Shown here piece after piece: positions 1 to 12,679 of a stretch of DNA of 64,000 nt (its first letter is position 1; the number at the start of each line of letters is the position of its first letter). The stretch is from Phascolarctos cinereus (lineage: Eukaryota > Chordata > Mammalia > Diprotodontia > Phascolarctidae): positions 3,054,001-3,118,000 of the forward strand of contig NW_018343992.1 in the NCBI RefSeq assembly GCF_002099425.1, read 5' to 3'. Under the pieces are notes generated by a model. It saw nothing but the letters and a program-made list of their open reading frames with translations. It had not been told where the DNA came from and made no database searches. The position numbers and the translations under genes are program-made.

Positions 1-1264
1 TATTCAATGAAATAGGGGATTTTCTTACCTTCCAGATTAAAAGATCAGAGCTCGACAGAAACTTTGATCTTCAAATACAAGACTCAAGAGTGACATAAAA
101 AGGTAAACGAGACTGAAAAAAACATGTTATTAATAAGGGCAAACTGTTTACATCCCTACAAGGGAAGGTGATACTTGTAACTCTTGAGAACTGTGTTGTT
201 ATTACAACCTGTTAAAGGAGTATACATAAAGGGGGTGGGTATAAATTGACTTTGATGTAATGATGAAAAAAAAATCTAATCAAGTGGGTTAAATGGATCA
301 AGTAAGTGGATTAATCTGATCTAACTAAGAAAATGCACTGAGAGAAAAGGAAAGGAGGAGGCAGACAAGGGTAAATTACATCACAGGAAAAGGCACAAAA
401 AACGTATTACAGCAGAGGGAAAGAAGGTAGAGAGATGATCATTGTTTGAACCTTACTCTCATCAGATCTGGCTCAAGAAGGGACTAACATTTAACATTCC
501 CTATAGCAGTAGGAGGGAAAAGGGGAAAGAAAAGGGAGGGGTGATAGAAGGGAAGGAAGAAGTAGTAAGGGTAAAGGGGGAAAAATGGAGGGGACTAATA
601 AAAGGGAAGTGGGACTGAAGAAGGTGGTAGTCAAAAGCAAAACATTAGTGAGGAGAGAAAAGGAGAAAGGGGAAAGAAAAGCATAAATGGTGGGGAGAAA
701 GGATGGAAAGAAAGACACAGATAATAATCATAACTGTGAATGTGATATATGAATGTAATGGAATACTATTGTGCTATAAGAAATGATGAACAGGCACACT
801 TCAGAAAAACCTGGAAAGACTTGTTATGTTTGAGGCTGAATGAGAACTAGGAGAATTTTGTACACAGTAATAGCCACGTTGTGTGATGACTAATGTTGTT
901 AGACTTAACCCTTCTCAGCAATACAAGAATCTAAGACATCCCCAAAAGCCTCATGATGGAAAATGCTATCCATATCCAAAGAAAGAACTATAGAATTTGA
1001 ATGCAGATTGAAGCATATTATTTGCTTTTTTTTTCTTCTGTTGTGTTTTGTTTCCTCTTTCTAGTGGTTCCTCCTATTAGTTCTAATTCTTATTTACCAC
1101 ATCACTAATGTGAAAATATGCTTAATAGGAATGTACATGTATAGCCTATATCAGATTGCTTGTGGTCTTGGGGAGGAAAGTAAGGAGGGAGGGGGAGTAA
1201 AATTTAAAACTCAAAAGCTTTTGGAAATGATTGTTGATAAATCAAAATAAATTAATAAAAAAAA
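1..1264 (+). repeat. HAL1/L1-type LINE, 3' part (window edge)
   Basis: The first ~100 bases correspond to the end of a marsupial L1/HAL1 ORF1: 'gatcttcaaatacaagactc' aligns with the same region of the copies near 24.4 and 37.6 kb. A GA-rich 3' UTR follows (about 340-720). From ~730 there is an L1-like 3' segment containing 'tggaatactattgtgctata' and 'agaaatgatgaacagg'. It ends with 'aaaagcttttggaaatgat' and an A-rich tail near 1,264. The order ORF1 end, then 3' UTR, with no ORF2 between, is the HAL1 (half-L1) layout. It is cut by the window start, so full length is unknown. The 3' end differs from the copies at 22.5 and 37.2 kb, which suggests a different subfamily. Confidence 0.75.
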
Positions 1265-2261
1265 GTTTAAAATAAGAGAGAGCAAGCTTTTAAATCTTGC
1301 ACTTCAGCATAGTAGAAAGTATGGGAGGATAGGAGGCACAGTGATGAGGGCAGGTAGGGTACAACACAAGAGGATGAAATGAATGAAAAACCCTAAGAGA
1401 CAGAGTTAATTAATTGAATTATTAATTAGGCCAGCTGTCAATCAATAAATTGATGGTCAGTGGTTTCAGTAAACAAAGATGCCAAGAGAGGCTCTGAAAC
1501 ATCTTAAATCAGGTGTGTACCTTCTGATAGGGAGCTCCCAGACAAGTGAAAATCAATCCTGATTGGGCTACATTTAATGAGGAGGCAGACTAAAAGCCTT
1601 TAGCTCCTCCTGCTAATGAGAATCAGCAGCCTACAGCATTCTGGATTGGTGAATCCATCTCCATCCAAACCACTCTGGTTGGCTTTCTCCTTCATGAGCT
1701 GGGTCACCCTAAACTCTGATGGAAGGACAAAAGGATAGGGGCTCCTTTCCCCAGAGTAAGAACTGGCCCAAACTGGATTCTGTTTATACTCTAAACAGAA
1801 GTTAGGTCTCCTACTTGAGTGGAATCCCACCCAAAACTGAAGAGCATGTTACTTAAGAGGGCTAGAAGTAATATTCTCAGAGACTGACTTTATCAAGAGC
1901 TGGGCCTTAATAAGGAAATTGAGGAGAAAAGCCTGAATTCCAGTTTAATAATTGGTTATTAATAAATAGTTTATGGAGACAGTCTATTCCCTCCATCTTT
2001 CTTTATCCATTCCGTAACAAAATCACCAATAGCCCTGTCCTGTCCAGTGTCCTCCCTAAGAATTCCTTGTCTTTTGCTTCTTTCCAATATGCTCAGCCTC
2101 CCTCCACCTCTTCCAACCTCTCTCATATATCTACCCAAAAGCTTTGCAAGCAGTAGATGTCAAATACATCCCCCTCCTGTTACCACTGAGAGAGTGAGTA
2201 ATAATTGTGGTATTACCTCTCCAAAGCCTTTCCAGTGAAGCAGAAAGTGCATGGGATCCTA
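1265..2261. other. Unassigned non-coding stretch
   Basis: I recognise no gene or repeat family here. The stretch has ordinary base composition and short chance reading frames only. An old LTR or DNA transposon could be present unnoticed. Confidence 0.4.
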
Positions 2262-2324
2262 AATTTGGTAGGTTGGACTAGATAAGCTCCAAGATCCCCT
2301 CCAACCATGAAATTATAGTCCTTA
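2262..2324 (+). repeat. CORE-SINE (MIR/MON1-like) tail fragment
   Basis: 'ggttggactagataagctcc' followed by 'aagatcccctccaaccatga' matches the conserved 3' segment of MON1-like mammalian CORE-SINEs (ggttggactagatgacctct, aaggtcccttccagctct). Only the tail is visible. Confidence 0.45.
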
Positions 2325-3382
2325 AGCTACAGTCCTTAAGCTACCTTCCATGGAATTGAATTTGTAGGAATTATTTCTTTTGTTTCCACATCATAAATTA
2401 AAGTTAAATTGAGGGAATATTTCATGCTGATTCTCCCAAGTAGTGGCATCATCCATTGAAAAGTTACCCTATGTGCCAAAATTGTTCATTGTGGTTCCCT
2501 ATCTCTACTCCAAGGAGATGGTGGTGGGAGGGAAGGGGAGGTGGAGTGGTCCTGCTAATATTAGAATCAGATGCTAGAAGTTAGGGCAACCATGATTCCT
2601 CTTACCACCCTTCCCTTTGCCCAGTCACAGCTCGGCCCCAGCAAGAAAGTTTAAAGGTTGAGGGCCTCATACACTCCCATTCCAAACCCAATTCCACCTC
2701 TTGATCTCAGCTTGGATGGGAAGTACTCAATGTGTTGTAGCAAAAGTTGCTGATTGATAAAGAAATGGAATGTTACACCAGGCCCTATCCTTTGGCACTG
2801 CCCTTCTGATTTTAGATCACAGGAACCATAGTTGGTAGATGAGTGGAGAACCCCAAGATAGTCAAACTGTTCCTTCAGAGGGAGCCTCCTTCTGCCCACA
2901 CTCACCATCTTATTATGTCCCTGTAAACCTACCATCAGTCTTTATCCCTGCCTCCTTCCTTTAAGAAGAATGAAGATTCTTAATGATCTTATAGATTTCT
3001 TGCCTGAGACATATTTCCTACCTTCTGCAAATTCCTTTCCTGGGACTAAGTTCAATTGACTCTACCCTAATTACAGCTCTGTGTAACCTGTAGTCTAGTA
3101 CTGTTTCTGCTTCTTGTTGTCTGTATGCTTTATTGTCTTATCTCCTAGCCATAGCAAATTTAGCATATAGGTTGCCCTTTTTGATCTTCATCTGACAATG
3201 AACACATGCCTATGCATTGTGAAACTTGGATGGTGTTGTTAGCCCTTTCTATTGAAGACAGTGAGAAGTTGGAGCCCTGAATATGTTTTCTTACTTCCTG
3301 TCTCAACACACCAACCTTAAATGAGTTGAGGTAGAATTGTCCTATTTATATGGACAAGGACAGGGAAGGGAGAAGAAGGAAC
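2325..3382. other. Unassigned non-coding stretch
   Basis: No recognisable gene, RNA or repeat. A 94-codon frame on the minus strand (2651-2935) has no family resemblance I can see and is probably chance. Confidence 0.4.
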
Positions 3383-3440
3383 AAACAGTTGAATACTTAC
3401 TATGTGACAGACACTGTGCTAAGCACTTGCTCTGGGGAGA
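3383..3440 (-). repeat. L2/MIR-type 3' end fragment
   Basis: 'gaatacttactatgtgacag' then 'acactgtgctaagcacttg' is the reverse complement of the common L2/MIR terminal segment (gcttagcacagtgcctggcacatag). Too short to name the family. Confidence 0.5.
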
Positions 3441-3488
3441 AGAATTCACTGTATGAAACAAGTAGGGATTCCATGTCTCCACCACTAT

Positions 3489-3592
3489 GGAACTGCAGAT
3501 TGCGAAGAGACCTTAGATGCTATTTCATCTAACCACCTTATTTTACAGAGGAGGATTTTGAGGTTTGGAGAGTGTGAGTGACTCATCCAGAT
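3489..3592 (-). repeat. CORE-SINE (MIR/MON1-like) fragment
   Basis: 'gaagagaccttagatgctat', 'ttcatctaaccaccttattt' and 'acagaggaggattttgaggt' are the reverse complement of a MON1/MIR SINE 3' half (...cctcatctgtaaaatgaggg...ggtctcttcc). Degraded and old. Confidence 0.6.
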
Positions 3593-4179
3593 TCATTTTT
3601 GTTATGTTTTATTTCTCTAATCACTTTAAAAATTAAATGTGTTCAAACTCAGGTTCCAAATTTAACACCTGTTAAATAGTTACAGGGGAAACCGCTTACC
3701 TGTTTCCCCAACTCTATTTTCTAATTCCTTAAATTCTGCTCTTTGGTTTGTTGCCTTAGGAGCTCACCTGTTTCTCCTGAGGTTGTGCTTTTGTTCCACA
3801 ATTAAATATTGCTTGTGCTTGCCTTGAAGATGACTAAATGCTTACTTTTGTGTTCTTGAATTGAGTCTTAAAATGCATTTTTTTCTGCTGAATTTAACCA
3901 ATAATCAAGTGCTTTGCTAGCCTACAAATTTCAGTCTGGTTGGCAGTTCAATGTAATTCTCACATCATTCTTTCACCCCAGTAGTTTTATTTTTTCACAC
4001 TCTTCTGAATGTTCCTAAAGAGTTGGTAATAAGCTGTCAGACACCTGTGTGCATCAAGGAAGGCAGAGTTTGAAATATGGCTTTGCCACAGGGGTGTATT
4101 TTCCAGTTGATAAACAGCTAAATGCCTTCCCTCTCTAGAAGCCATGGAAGAGGTAGGTGTGCTATGTGGATCTCACTCT
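3593..4179. other. Unassigned non-coding stretch
   Basis: AT-rich DNA with no gene or repeat that I recognise. Confidence 0.4.
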
Positions 4180-5375
4180 TTTACTCTGCCTTTACCTTCC
4201 TCCCCACTTCTATTTCTCTCTTTCACTGAACAGAGATCGACAGAAAGATGAATTGAGCAATAAAGTTCCCTTTTCTCCCACCCTCATTTTCTATCATTCT
4301 ATGTCTTCTGCCATTTTCTTCTACTTCACCCCTGTATCATATGAAGAGATGGCCCTACTTCTTGCTAAGATAAACACCTCTACTTGCACAAGTGATCCCT
4401 TTCCATCCTGTCTTCTCCAACAGATTGTTCTCACTGTCATCCTCAACCACTCACTTACCATAAATCTGTCTACTGTCTCCTTCCCTGCTGCCTACAAATA
4501 TTCTCATTTCTCCCCCATCCTCAAAAAATCTTTCTATCACCACTATCATCCTATATCTCTTAAGAAGGCCAATTATAATACATGCCTCCAATTCTCCTCT
4601 CACTATCTTCTTAACTCTCTACAGTCCAGCTTCTGACCACATCATTTCATGGAAACCACTCTCTTCAAAGTTATCAATCATCTCTGAACTGTCAAATCCA
4701 ACGGCCTTTTCTAAATTCTTATTTTTCTTGACTGTTCTACAGACTTTGATGCTGCTAATAACCTTCTTCTCCTTAATACTCTCCACTCTGTTGATTTTCT
4801 ATGAAGGATTCTCTCCTAGTTCTCCTAGAAGAAGTGATTACTGATTGTTCCTTCTCAGTCTTCTTTGTTAGATTCTCATCCATGTTATGACCACTAACCA
4901 TAGGTGTTCCACAGGGCTTTGTCCTGAGCCTTTTTCTTTTCACCCTTTATACTACTTCATTTAGATCTCATCAGCTTCCATGGATTTAATTATCTCTTTG
5001 TTGATGATCTCAAATCTACTTAAGCCCTAACCTTTCTGCTGACCTCTAATCCTGAATCTCCAATTGCCTTCCAGTCACCTTGAGGATGTCCAGCAGTCAT
5101 TTTAAATTCAACCTGTCCAAAATAGAACTCATTATCTTTCCCCTAAACTCTTTTCCTTTCCAAACTTCCTTACAACTGCCAAGGGCACCACCACCCTCCC
5201 AGTCCCCCAGTTACCATCTCATACCTTCCATATCTACTCTATTATTGTGGCCTGTAAGTTTCATATCTGTTACATTTTCAGTCACATCATGTCTGACCCT
5301 CAACTCAAACTCCAGTGAGTGGCTCCTTATAGTCTCAGATCAAATAGGAAATCCTCTGTCAGGCATTCAAAGATG
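4180..5375 (+). repeat. L2 LINE fragment, reverse transcriptase region
   Basis: Pyrimidine-rich sequence typical of the L2 ORF2 sense strand. The order of landmarks matches L2: 'gatggccctacttcttgcta', 'tcctgtcttctccaacagat', 'ctcatttctcccccatcctc', 'aggtgttccacagggctttg' (the GVPQG motif of the reverse transcriptase), then 'ctctttgttgatgatctcaa' (a degenerate FADD-type catalytic motif, reading FVDD), then 'aacctgtccaaaatagaact' (the MSKTEL region). It covers roughly the middle of ORF2 and lacks the true 3' end. Frames are interrupted many times, as expected for L2, which has been inactive since early mammals. The left boundary is soft (4180-4300). It abuts an L2 piece in the opposite orientation. 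Confidence 0.85.
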
Positions 5376-5890
5376 GACATGGATGGGAGAGATATTGTGC
5401 AGGCAGAAACAAGAAGTTTGGCAACTGAATGGCCATGTGGCATGAGGGAGAGTGAGTATTGAAGGTTACACTAAAATTGTGAATTGGGGTGATTGGACAG
5501 ATTTTGGTATCCTCAGCAGAAATGGAAAAGTTTGGAAGGGTGAATTTTTGGGAAAAATACTGAATTCTGTTTTGGACATGTTGAGCTTGGGATGTTTATA
5601 GGACATCCATTTTGGGATGTCTACTAGGCAATTGTTTTTAGCTAATAGGAAAGGAAATTATAGAAACAAAGTTTGAAGGTTATAGTGGATAGATGAGACG
5701 GTAGTCATATCGATAAGATAGAGGCATGATAGAATGGGAATAAGGGTACAAAGTGAGGGGTTAGTTTTAGCAAGGAAAAGGGCCTCTTCATCAGAAACTG
5801 GAAAAAGGAGGAATGACAGGGCAATGATGGCAAAGGTTTTATGGAGAGAACAAGAGAAGAGGGAGCTTAATGCCCTTTTGACTTAATAAG
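5376..5890 (-). repeat. L2 LINE fragment, opposite orientation
   Basis: 'tgttttggacatgttgagct' (5562 onward) is the reverse complement of the L2 MSKTEL-coding segment also present in the plus copy near 5110. 'gttttagcaaggaaaagggc' followed by 'ctcttcatcagaaactgg' (about 5766-5802) is the reverse complement of the segment found near 4340 in the plus copy. The sequence between these landmarks is shorter than in the plus copy, so there has been an internal deletion. Together with the preceding fragment it forms an inverted L2 pair. Boundaries are approximate. Confidence 0.7.
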
Positions 5891-6084
5891 AACTGAAATG
5901 TCCTTCAAAAATTTGAGATGATTCTTCTAAACAAATAATTTTGTTTGCCTATAGGTCATTTCTCTATATGGGGAACTAACTGAATTGCTCCCTGCTGGAC
6001 TATTCTTTGCAAATAATTTTTCTGGACCCTAGCCAAAGCAATTTAGTTATCTATGTGAACTAGTGATGGCTGAGGTGTAGTCTT

Positions 6085-6325
6085 GGAAAGAGCACTGAAC
6101 TTAGAGTCAGGAAGTTTTTTTTTTTTCTATTCAAGGCCTAACTTTGTCACAGACTAGTTGCATACCTGTGGGCAATTTGCTTTACTCATAGAGTGTCATT
6201 TCCCATATCTGTAAAATGGGGATAATGATAGTTATACTACCCCTTTCACATCCTAATATCATAGTGTTCTATATAAAAGTGTTTGGAGGATGAGGATGAG
6301 GATGATAGCTGTGATTATTTAGGCA
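6085..6325 (+). repeat. MIR SINE
   Basis: 'aaagagcactgaacttagag' (tRNA-like head), 'tgtgggcaatttgctttact', 'catatctgtaaaatggggat' and 'aatgatagttatactacccc' follow the MIR order. A T-tract expansion interrupts it near 6116. Confidence 0.7.
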
Positions 6326-9300
6326 TAGCCTCTTGTTCTCCCTATTAGTTTTTATCCAGTGAATGTCTATGGAAAAGTAGTCTATAACATTGTGTTATAA
6401 TATTAAAGAATAGCTCATATGATTTAAATAAAACATGTATGTAAGTGTATAGTATTAACCTGAGTTATCCTACATGTCAACTTGCTAGTCTCATCATTAG
6501 GTTAAATGGATACTACAGTGTCTTATGTTAAAAAAGATAATGCTTGAAAAAACGACTGAGTCTTTATATTCAGATTTAGTCAATGGTTCTGAAATTCCTG
6601 GGGCCAAAAAAATACCTCTACATTTTGAACTGTGGTTCTTGATACCATTTAAAAATTTTGTTTGTTTTATTAAGATAGTAACTTTGATTTAGGCTTTAGG
6701 AAGAAGTGTCTTAATCCTCAGGGAGGGGATAACTGGAAAGGTGGAGGCCTTAGCTAACACTGAGTAGAGTTAAAACTTGGAGAGCTTTGAATACATCTGC
6801 TGGAAGAAAAAGGCAAGAAACAAGTGAGTTTAACTGTTAGGCCTTTAGGGAGAAATAAGCAGCAGGGGATAGAGAACTACCTAGCCAGAGAATATTGAGA
6901 AAGAAAAAAAAAAGACAAGCAATCAGAGGCATTAACAGGTACTATTCACAGATCTTTAGGCTTGGTTAGGCCTAATCACAATTGATTATTATTTTATAAC
7001 ACCATAAAAAAAACTGCCTAGATTTGCTTCCTCTTTACCTGCACATGCCTCATTCCATCCAGGTGCTTTTACTGCATGCCTTCCACTTGTGTAATTCTAA
7101 CCTACCTTTGCTTGAGATTGGTTTCTTAGGGTAACAGGAAGTTCAAAGAGTTCCTTGGCTGAGGCAGAGGGTTGTCTTAATTATTTTGTGTGTCAATAAT
7201 GGTGACTTAGATGTGCTTTAAACACATTTTCCTGTCCTTCATTTCCTATGGATTGCCTTCAATTCCTATGGAGCTCATGATTGAGCCTAACCCCCTTGTT
7301 TTATTCTTCAATTTTATGTCTTCCCATATACCTACCTGGCATCTGACTCACTACTTATCCACTCATTCTCTGCCTATCTTGGGGTTAAATACCGTGGATC
7401 CAAACCACTACTGATAGGGGAGGAGCAAAGTGAGAGGAAAACCAGAGTTGACAGCCACGTTAGCAAGCATGAATTCTGCAAAATATAAGACAAGGCATGT
7501 CAAGAGCATGTCCCAAAAAGTTTCAATGAGCCCACAGGAATGAGTAACGTCTTTGAATTTCTAAACTAGACAAGCCCTATCTACTTGATCTTCCTAAGGG
7601 GCCAGTGTTATGGTATAGTACCAACTTGCCTCCTCTCTCTTCCTTCACTTCTATGTTATCAACACTTTCTTTTAGTTCTGGCTCTGTACTCCCTACCCTG
7701 GCAGTCGGGAGTATACTCCCTACAAGTGTAACTCATTTGCTGTACCCAATGTGGCTCATTTTATTTCCACCCATAGGCCCTGGTTTTGCTATGTCACTAA
7801 TTGACTCATGCCCTAAGTATAAAAAGAGGCTTAATGGTTGAGAAGGAAAACAAATAGCCTGTTTCAAAGCCTCCTGGTCAGTGGTGGGCCTTTTTATGTT
7901 TGCCTGCATAAAGCAATGCTTTCGTGAAGGTAACTTGATTCTTATGTCTTCTGACCTGTGTATTTCCTAATTCCTGAACACTTACCTATCTTCTAAGTCC
8001 AAATCCACCTTTATTAATGATTTATAGGCCTTCTCCAGTTGCAGGCCGCTCATGCACCTGGCCTGAAATTTTGGTTGCGTCAATCTTCCAGTCTATTGTT
8101 ACTCATGATCCCACTATGATTTGATTCCCAGAGAAAAAGAGAATGACACAATAAAACTCAGAGTAGACTAGATTTCCAAAATAAGAGAGATGGGATTAGC
8201 GTTAAATGCATAATGAATGACTGGACAGAACTCTTTCTTTGGTGCAACAAAATAGCCCAATTGATTTTTTTTTCATAAACTATTTTATTTTTGTTTTTTT
8301 AATTGTTAAACCAACTTTAAGCCTCACTTAACTCTGTACCATACTTGGCTTATCACTGGCACTTGACAATGTAGTACTGCTTCTGGACAATAGAATTGGG
8401 ATATGCTTTTATTCTCCAGGAGACTTTTCTACTTCAATAGGTTACAAGTAGACACAGTAATCCATGACGCAGTCACCCCTAATATTTGGTATCCAATGAT
8501 TGCTATCTAGAAGGGCTCACGTGAGAACTTAGAGAAGGGGTTATGGATGATTTCACAGAGTCAGAGCAATATTAAGGGCTGACAGTTTGAAGAAGATTGA
8601 AATCCTATATAAGCCTATTCTCAGCAAACCTACACAGAATCAGAGGGCCAGGAGAGTTAGGTAATCCATTTGGTCTAGACATCTTGTCCATCCCACTACC
8701 AATTGGAATGGCTACACTAAAGTGACCCCAGATTGATAGTTTCTAATCATCTGTCTGTTCTTTGCTGCACAGTGGCAAAGCCACTTGTGTCATGTGAATC
8801 AAACAACTGATTTTAAAAAACAAAACAAAATAAAACAAAACTTTCTAACTGACTACTTTGGCACAGCCTAACCAAACCTTTAGTGTTCTTGAGGGAAAGA
8901 GGCCACCATAGCTTCTACTCATGATATACCTCAACTGTCCCTTCTATTTTCCCTTGAAATGAGGACTTTTTTTTCACTAGAGAGTAAATGAATCCCTCTT
9001 CATGCAATAGTGATATAATGTATTTTTTCTATCCCTGCCTGAAATGGAAATCAGTTACTTATCCTTTTTCCCCATAACTTTTCCCTTCTTCATACACTTA
9101 AGGGTCATTCTTAATTAACTACTTATGCCATAGTTTCCTCAAGCCACAAAAGCTTAATGTTTGATTTAAGAAGAACTTTGATCCAGAAAAAGTTTTATTA
9201 GGATGTTGGCTAAATTAAAAATGAATGTTCTTCAATAACTTGTATTTAGTGAGAATGAGCTAGGTAGGGATTTAGGTAACAGAAAGTGTGGATTAAATCT

Positions 9301-9925
9301 GCACTTGTTTTGGAGTAGCAAAGGTTCAGATTTCTACTTACTGGTATTCCACTTACCTTGGGTTTGAGGTCCTTGTACATTGCCTAGTATGGTGCTAGAT
9401 AGAGATGAATGTAAGGGTTTTTGGCAGATTGAGCGTTCTCAAACTTCTAACGTAATATCACAAAATTCCAGACAGAAAAAGAGAGCCCTAAGTGATCATC
9501 TAGTCCAGTTGGGAAAAAAAAAACTAGAAAACTTAAAAAAAAACCCTTAAAATCATAGCAGCTGAAAATAGGAATTGTGTAGCAGATGAACCGACAGACT
9601 ATGACATTAATGAGGCATTTAAGATTCAGAAGAAATAAAAAGTCCTAGAAAAGATGGGTATGCTTTGTAACATAGCTACTGCCTTTGGACTCCCATCCAT
9701 GCTTTTTAGCAATTTCTCATTCTGTTCCCAGCAATTATCTGGTTAATTACCCTAAGCATAAATTTCAGTTCTAATGTGCAATTAGCTAAATTATCTTGAT
9801 TGGCTAGCTATATTGGTTAAATTACTTTTGTGCTGGAAAGATGGAATTGGGTGCTCAAGGCTACTGTCCTGGCTTCAGCCTTCTGTTCATTCTTCCTTAC
9901 ACTATGTTGTGAGGCATCTATGGTT
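6326..9925. other. Long unassigned non-coding stretch
   Basis: I see no exon, RNA gene or confidently classifiable repeat across 3.6 kb. Minor observations are a 'tgactcatgccctaagtataaaaag' arrangement near 7802 (AP-1-like site 18 bases before a TATA-like motif), A-rich tracts near 8812, and 'gtgatcatctagtccagttg' near 9493, which resembles a worn CORE-SINE end. None of these is enough to call a feature. Confidence 0.35.
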
Positions 9926-10072
9926 CTTTGCCATAAACCCAGTGGTGACCTTGGGGAAATCATTTTCCTGGACTTCACTTTCTTTGTTTGTAAAATGTGG
10001 ATATTGAATTAAATAATGACTAAGGCCCTTTCTGTGTCTGGAATTTTGTGTTTTGGAAGTTTGAGGCTGATC
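9926..10072 (+). repeat. CORE-SINE (MIR/MON1-like) 3' half
   Basis: 'gaccttggggaaatcatttt', 'ctttgtttgtaaaatgtgga' and 'taaggccctttctgtgtctg' follow the MON1/MIR 3' half (gaccttgggcaagtc, cctcatctgtaaaatg, aaggtcccttccagctctg). Confidence 0.6.
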
Positions 10073-11780
10073 AATTTGTCAAAAAGCTTTCAGTGTCTCC
10101 TCTCTATTCAGTACTATTAGGTATTACACAATGACCTCAACCATTATAGAGCCAAAGGCGACTGGAACATGAGTAAACAGAAGTCTAAGCCTTCCCGTTC
10201 CAATACAAATACAGATGTAATCAACATTACTTGCTATCTAATTTTCTTTTCCATTATGGTGGATATTTAATAAACCCCTATAGCTTTGACTAAACCTCCA
10301 AGAAATTAATTTCTCTTAGTGGTTTTTCTTTTCTGTGAGCCCCTGGAACACACAAGAAAACCATTGGAAACATTCCTGCACTGTTGCTTAATAAGAGATG
10401 GCCATCTTATTATGGAAATGGAGTAAAGATAGGGAGAAAGAGGCTATCTGTATGTAAATTGTTTTGATTTATTATTATGATAATTTTATGAATTTTAAAT
10501 ACATATTATGCCATACTCTGAGGGATAGACTTAAAATTTGCATTCATTAACAGTTACCTTTCCCCAGTCACTTTTCCTGAAGATAAATTCCATGTCCCAG
10601 ACTCTGAATGGTACATTAGAGATTTTTAGTGTCTAAAAATTCTCTCCCTTTCATCTTTAAACTAAATTGGGTCCTATGTTGATGAGCTAGTAATTACATA
10701 ATCAAGATTTCTTTAAATAGTCATTGAAGGCTATAATTTTTCACTTAGAAATTATTTTGAAAAGTCATGACGATGTTCAGAGGGGAATACTTTTTTTGAT
10801 GAGGTTCTCATAAATCATGAACAGTTTAAAAACTTCCAAAGGAAGACAAGTTCTATCATAAAGTACACTAGTTATGGCATAGGGTTCAAGTTTATTAGTC
10901 CCAAGGGACCCACAACTCTATGAACATGGTACTGTTAAATAATGTCATCCTTCTCATAAAGTATATATTTTCCAGCTGGGTGCAACTTAACATAGTTTGA
11001 TATTTATGATCTAGAATTGAAGTGCAGATGGACATAAAAATTGTCAGGAAGCCCAGGAAAGGAAAGTTTCCAGGTGGCTTCTCTTTTCTCTCATGGTTAT
11101 CTTATCCAATGAAACAGGTGCATTTCAGAATACTGAGGAACAGAATCAGCAAAACATGTAAAGCCATCCCTGCCAAGAATTTTAATCATTTTAATAAAGC
11201 TTCAAGAGTAAGGGTTCTCAGAGAAGAAATGTCCAGCTTGCTGGGAAGGCTGCACTTGCCCCCTGGGCCTTAGCTAAATAATTCTGCACTAGTTCAACAT
11301 CATGAGGCCCCTGGTAGATCTCTGGGGTGGGTCAGCATGTTTTCTGGTCTGGTCAAATTTTAAGCACTTAGGATCCCCCAATGAGTTGACATTCAGGAGC
11401 CCCATTCATAAAAGACTTATACCTCATTGACAGCTTAAGTGGTTGACTGCCCAAAGGGACTTAAAACTCCACAGAATATATACATTTGCAGTTTGCCATA
11501 GGCAGCTACTGTAAAGAAAGTTCTGTGAGTCTCTAATGATACTTATCTATAGGAGACAATCATTTTATGCAGACAACTTGATTTATAAGTCTTTTTTTTT
11601 CAGGAAAAAAAATAATAATGTAACATAAATCTTTAGGTAAAACAAATCATTACCCGCACTTCTTATTTGGTACTCAGGCATATATGAAACAGCATGAGTG
11701 TTCAATACTATGGAAAACATAAGAAATAGGAAGAACAGAGGGATGTTGAATCAGATGCCAAATCAGACCAATTTTTCTAT
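10073..11780. other. Unassigned non-coding stretch
   Basis: No recognisable gene or repeat. The 83-codon plus-strand frame at 11022-11273 shows no domain and no splice-site context that I can support. Confidence 0.4.
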
Positions 11781-11984
11781 GATTAAAGAAATACACCCTC
11801 ATATATTTATCTTTTGTACATCTTATATGTACATAATTGTTTGTATGTTGTTTCTTTAATTAGAATGTAAGTTTCTTGAGGGCAGGGACTTTTTTTTTTT
11901 GCCTTTCTTTGAATCTTCAGCACTTAGCACAAAGCATGGCATATAGTAAGGCAGTTTATAAATGCTTGCTGATTTGTTGAGCTG
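11781..11984 (+). repeat. L2 LINE 3' end
   Basis: 'tagaatgtaagtttcttgag' then 'ggcagggac', a T-tract, 'cagcacttagcacaaagcat' and 'tttataaatgcttgctgatt' match the L2 3' UTR terminus (gaatgtaagctccttgagggcaggga...cagtgcctggcacatagtag...aataaatgcttgttga). Confidence 0.8.
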
Positions 11985-11989
11985 ACAAA

Positions 11990-12140
11990 TACTTTTCCCC
12001 TCTCCCCCATTCTTTCTCCACCCACCTTTCTCCCCCTCTTCCCCTCCCCTCTCGTCTTCCTTCCTTTCTTCCCCTCCCTTTCCATCCCCCTCCATCTCCC
12101 ATTTCCTTTCTCTCTCTCTCCCCTCTCTCTTAACTCTTTG
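11990..12140. repeat. CT-rich low-complexity tract
   Basis: About 150 bases almost purely C and T on the plus strand, ending in (TC)n. The minus-strand open frame across it is a compositional artefact. Confidence 0.85.
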
Positions 12141-12679
12141 GTTGTGCTTCACATTTCCTAGCATCCCCTTTATTACCATCCTGTGGCCCCAGTAGTATGG
12201 AGAACTATAGTCATTATAATAGAACTCTTGTTCATTATAGCTCCCAGACCTTTATTCTTGGATAACCATTAATTTTTACATGCAAAATAAATCCTGCTTA
12301 TGTTAGAAAGAGAACTTTGGACTTCCAATAGATGTGTCAGGAGACTAGGAAAGAGAGGCGACTAATTCTAACTCTGCAGTTGACCCATTCATCCAATTTC
12401 TTCTGTGATATATGGGAAAGAATACTCTTCTATGTCTATGGGAGCTTTGAGAAATAATATTAATTGTATTCACAAAATGTAATGGATATCTTATTAACAT
12501 TTACTTAGATGATTCTGTGATCTCATTAGTGTTAATACTCATGCCATTGATGTGGTTTAGAACCTGTCCAAGATTTCTCATGCCAGTCCTTCTATAAAAT
12601 TTTTTTAGAGGTTCAGCTTAGCAAGATGAAGGCCATTCTATTGTTCTTTTACTATCATGAGGGTACCAATGTAGCTTTA

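Noticed and set aside
491-718. 75-codon minus-strand open frame rich in Leu, Pro, Phe and Ser
   Set aside because: It is the complement of the GA-rich 3' UTR of a HAL1/L1 element; low-complexity composition explains it.
4157-4636. 159-codon plus-strand frame, the second longest open frame in the window
   Set aside because: It lies in decayed L2 ORF2 sequence and does not follow the L2 frame throughout; not a host gene.
7802-7830. AP-1-like site and TATA-like motif as a host promoter
   Set aside because: Isolated motifs, no downstream exon, no CpG enrichment; expected by chance in AT-rich DNA of this length.
11856-12179. 107-codon minus-strand frame rich in Glu, Gly and Lys
   Set aside because: It spans an L2 3' end and a CT-rich tract; the acidic/basic repeats are a by-product of composition.
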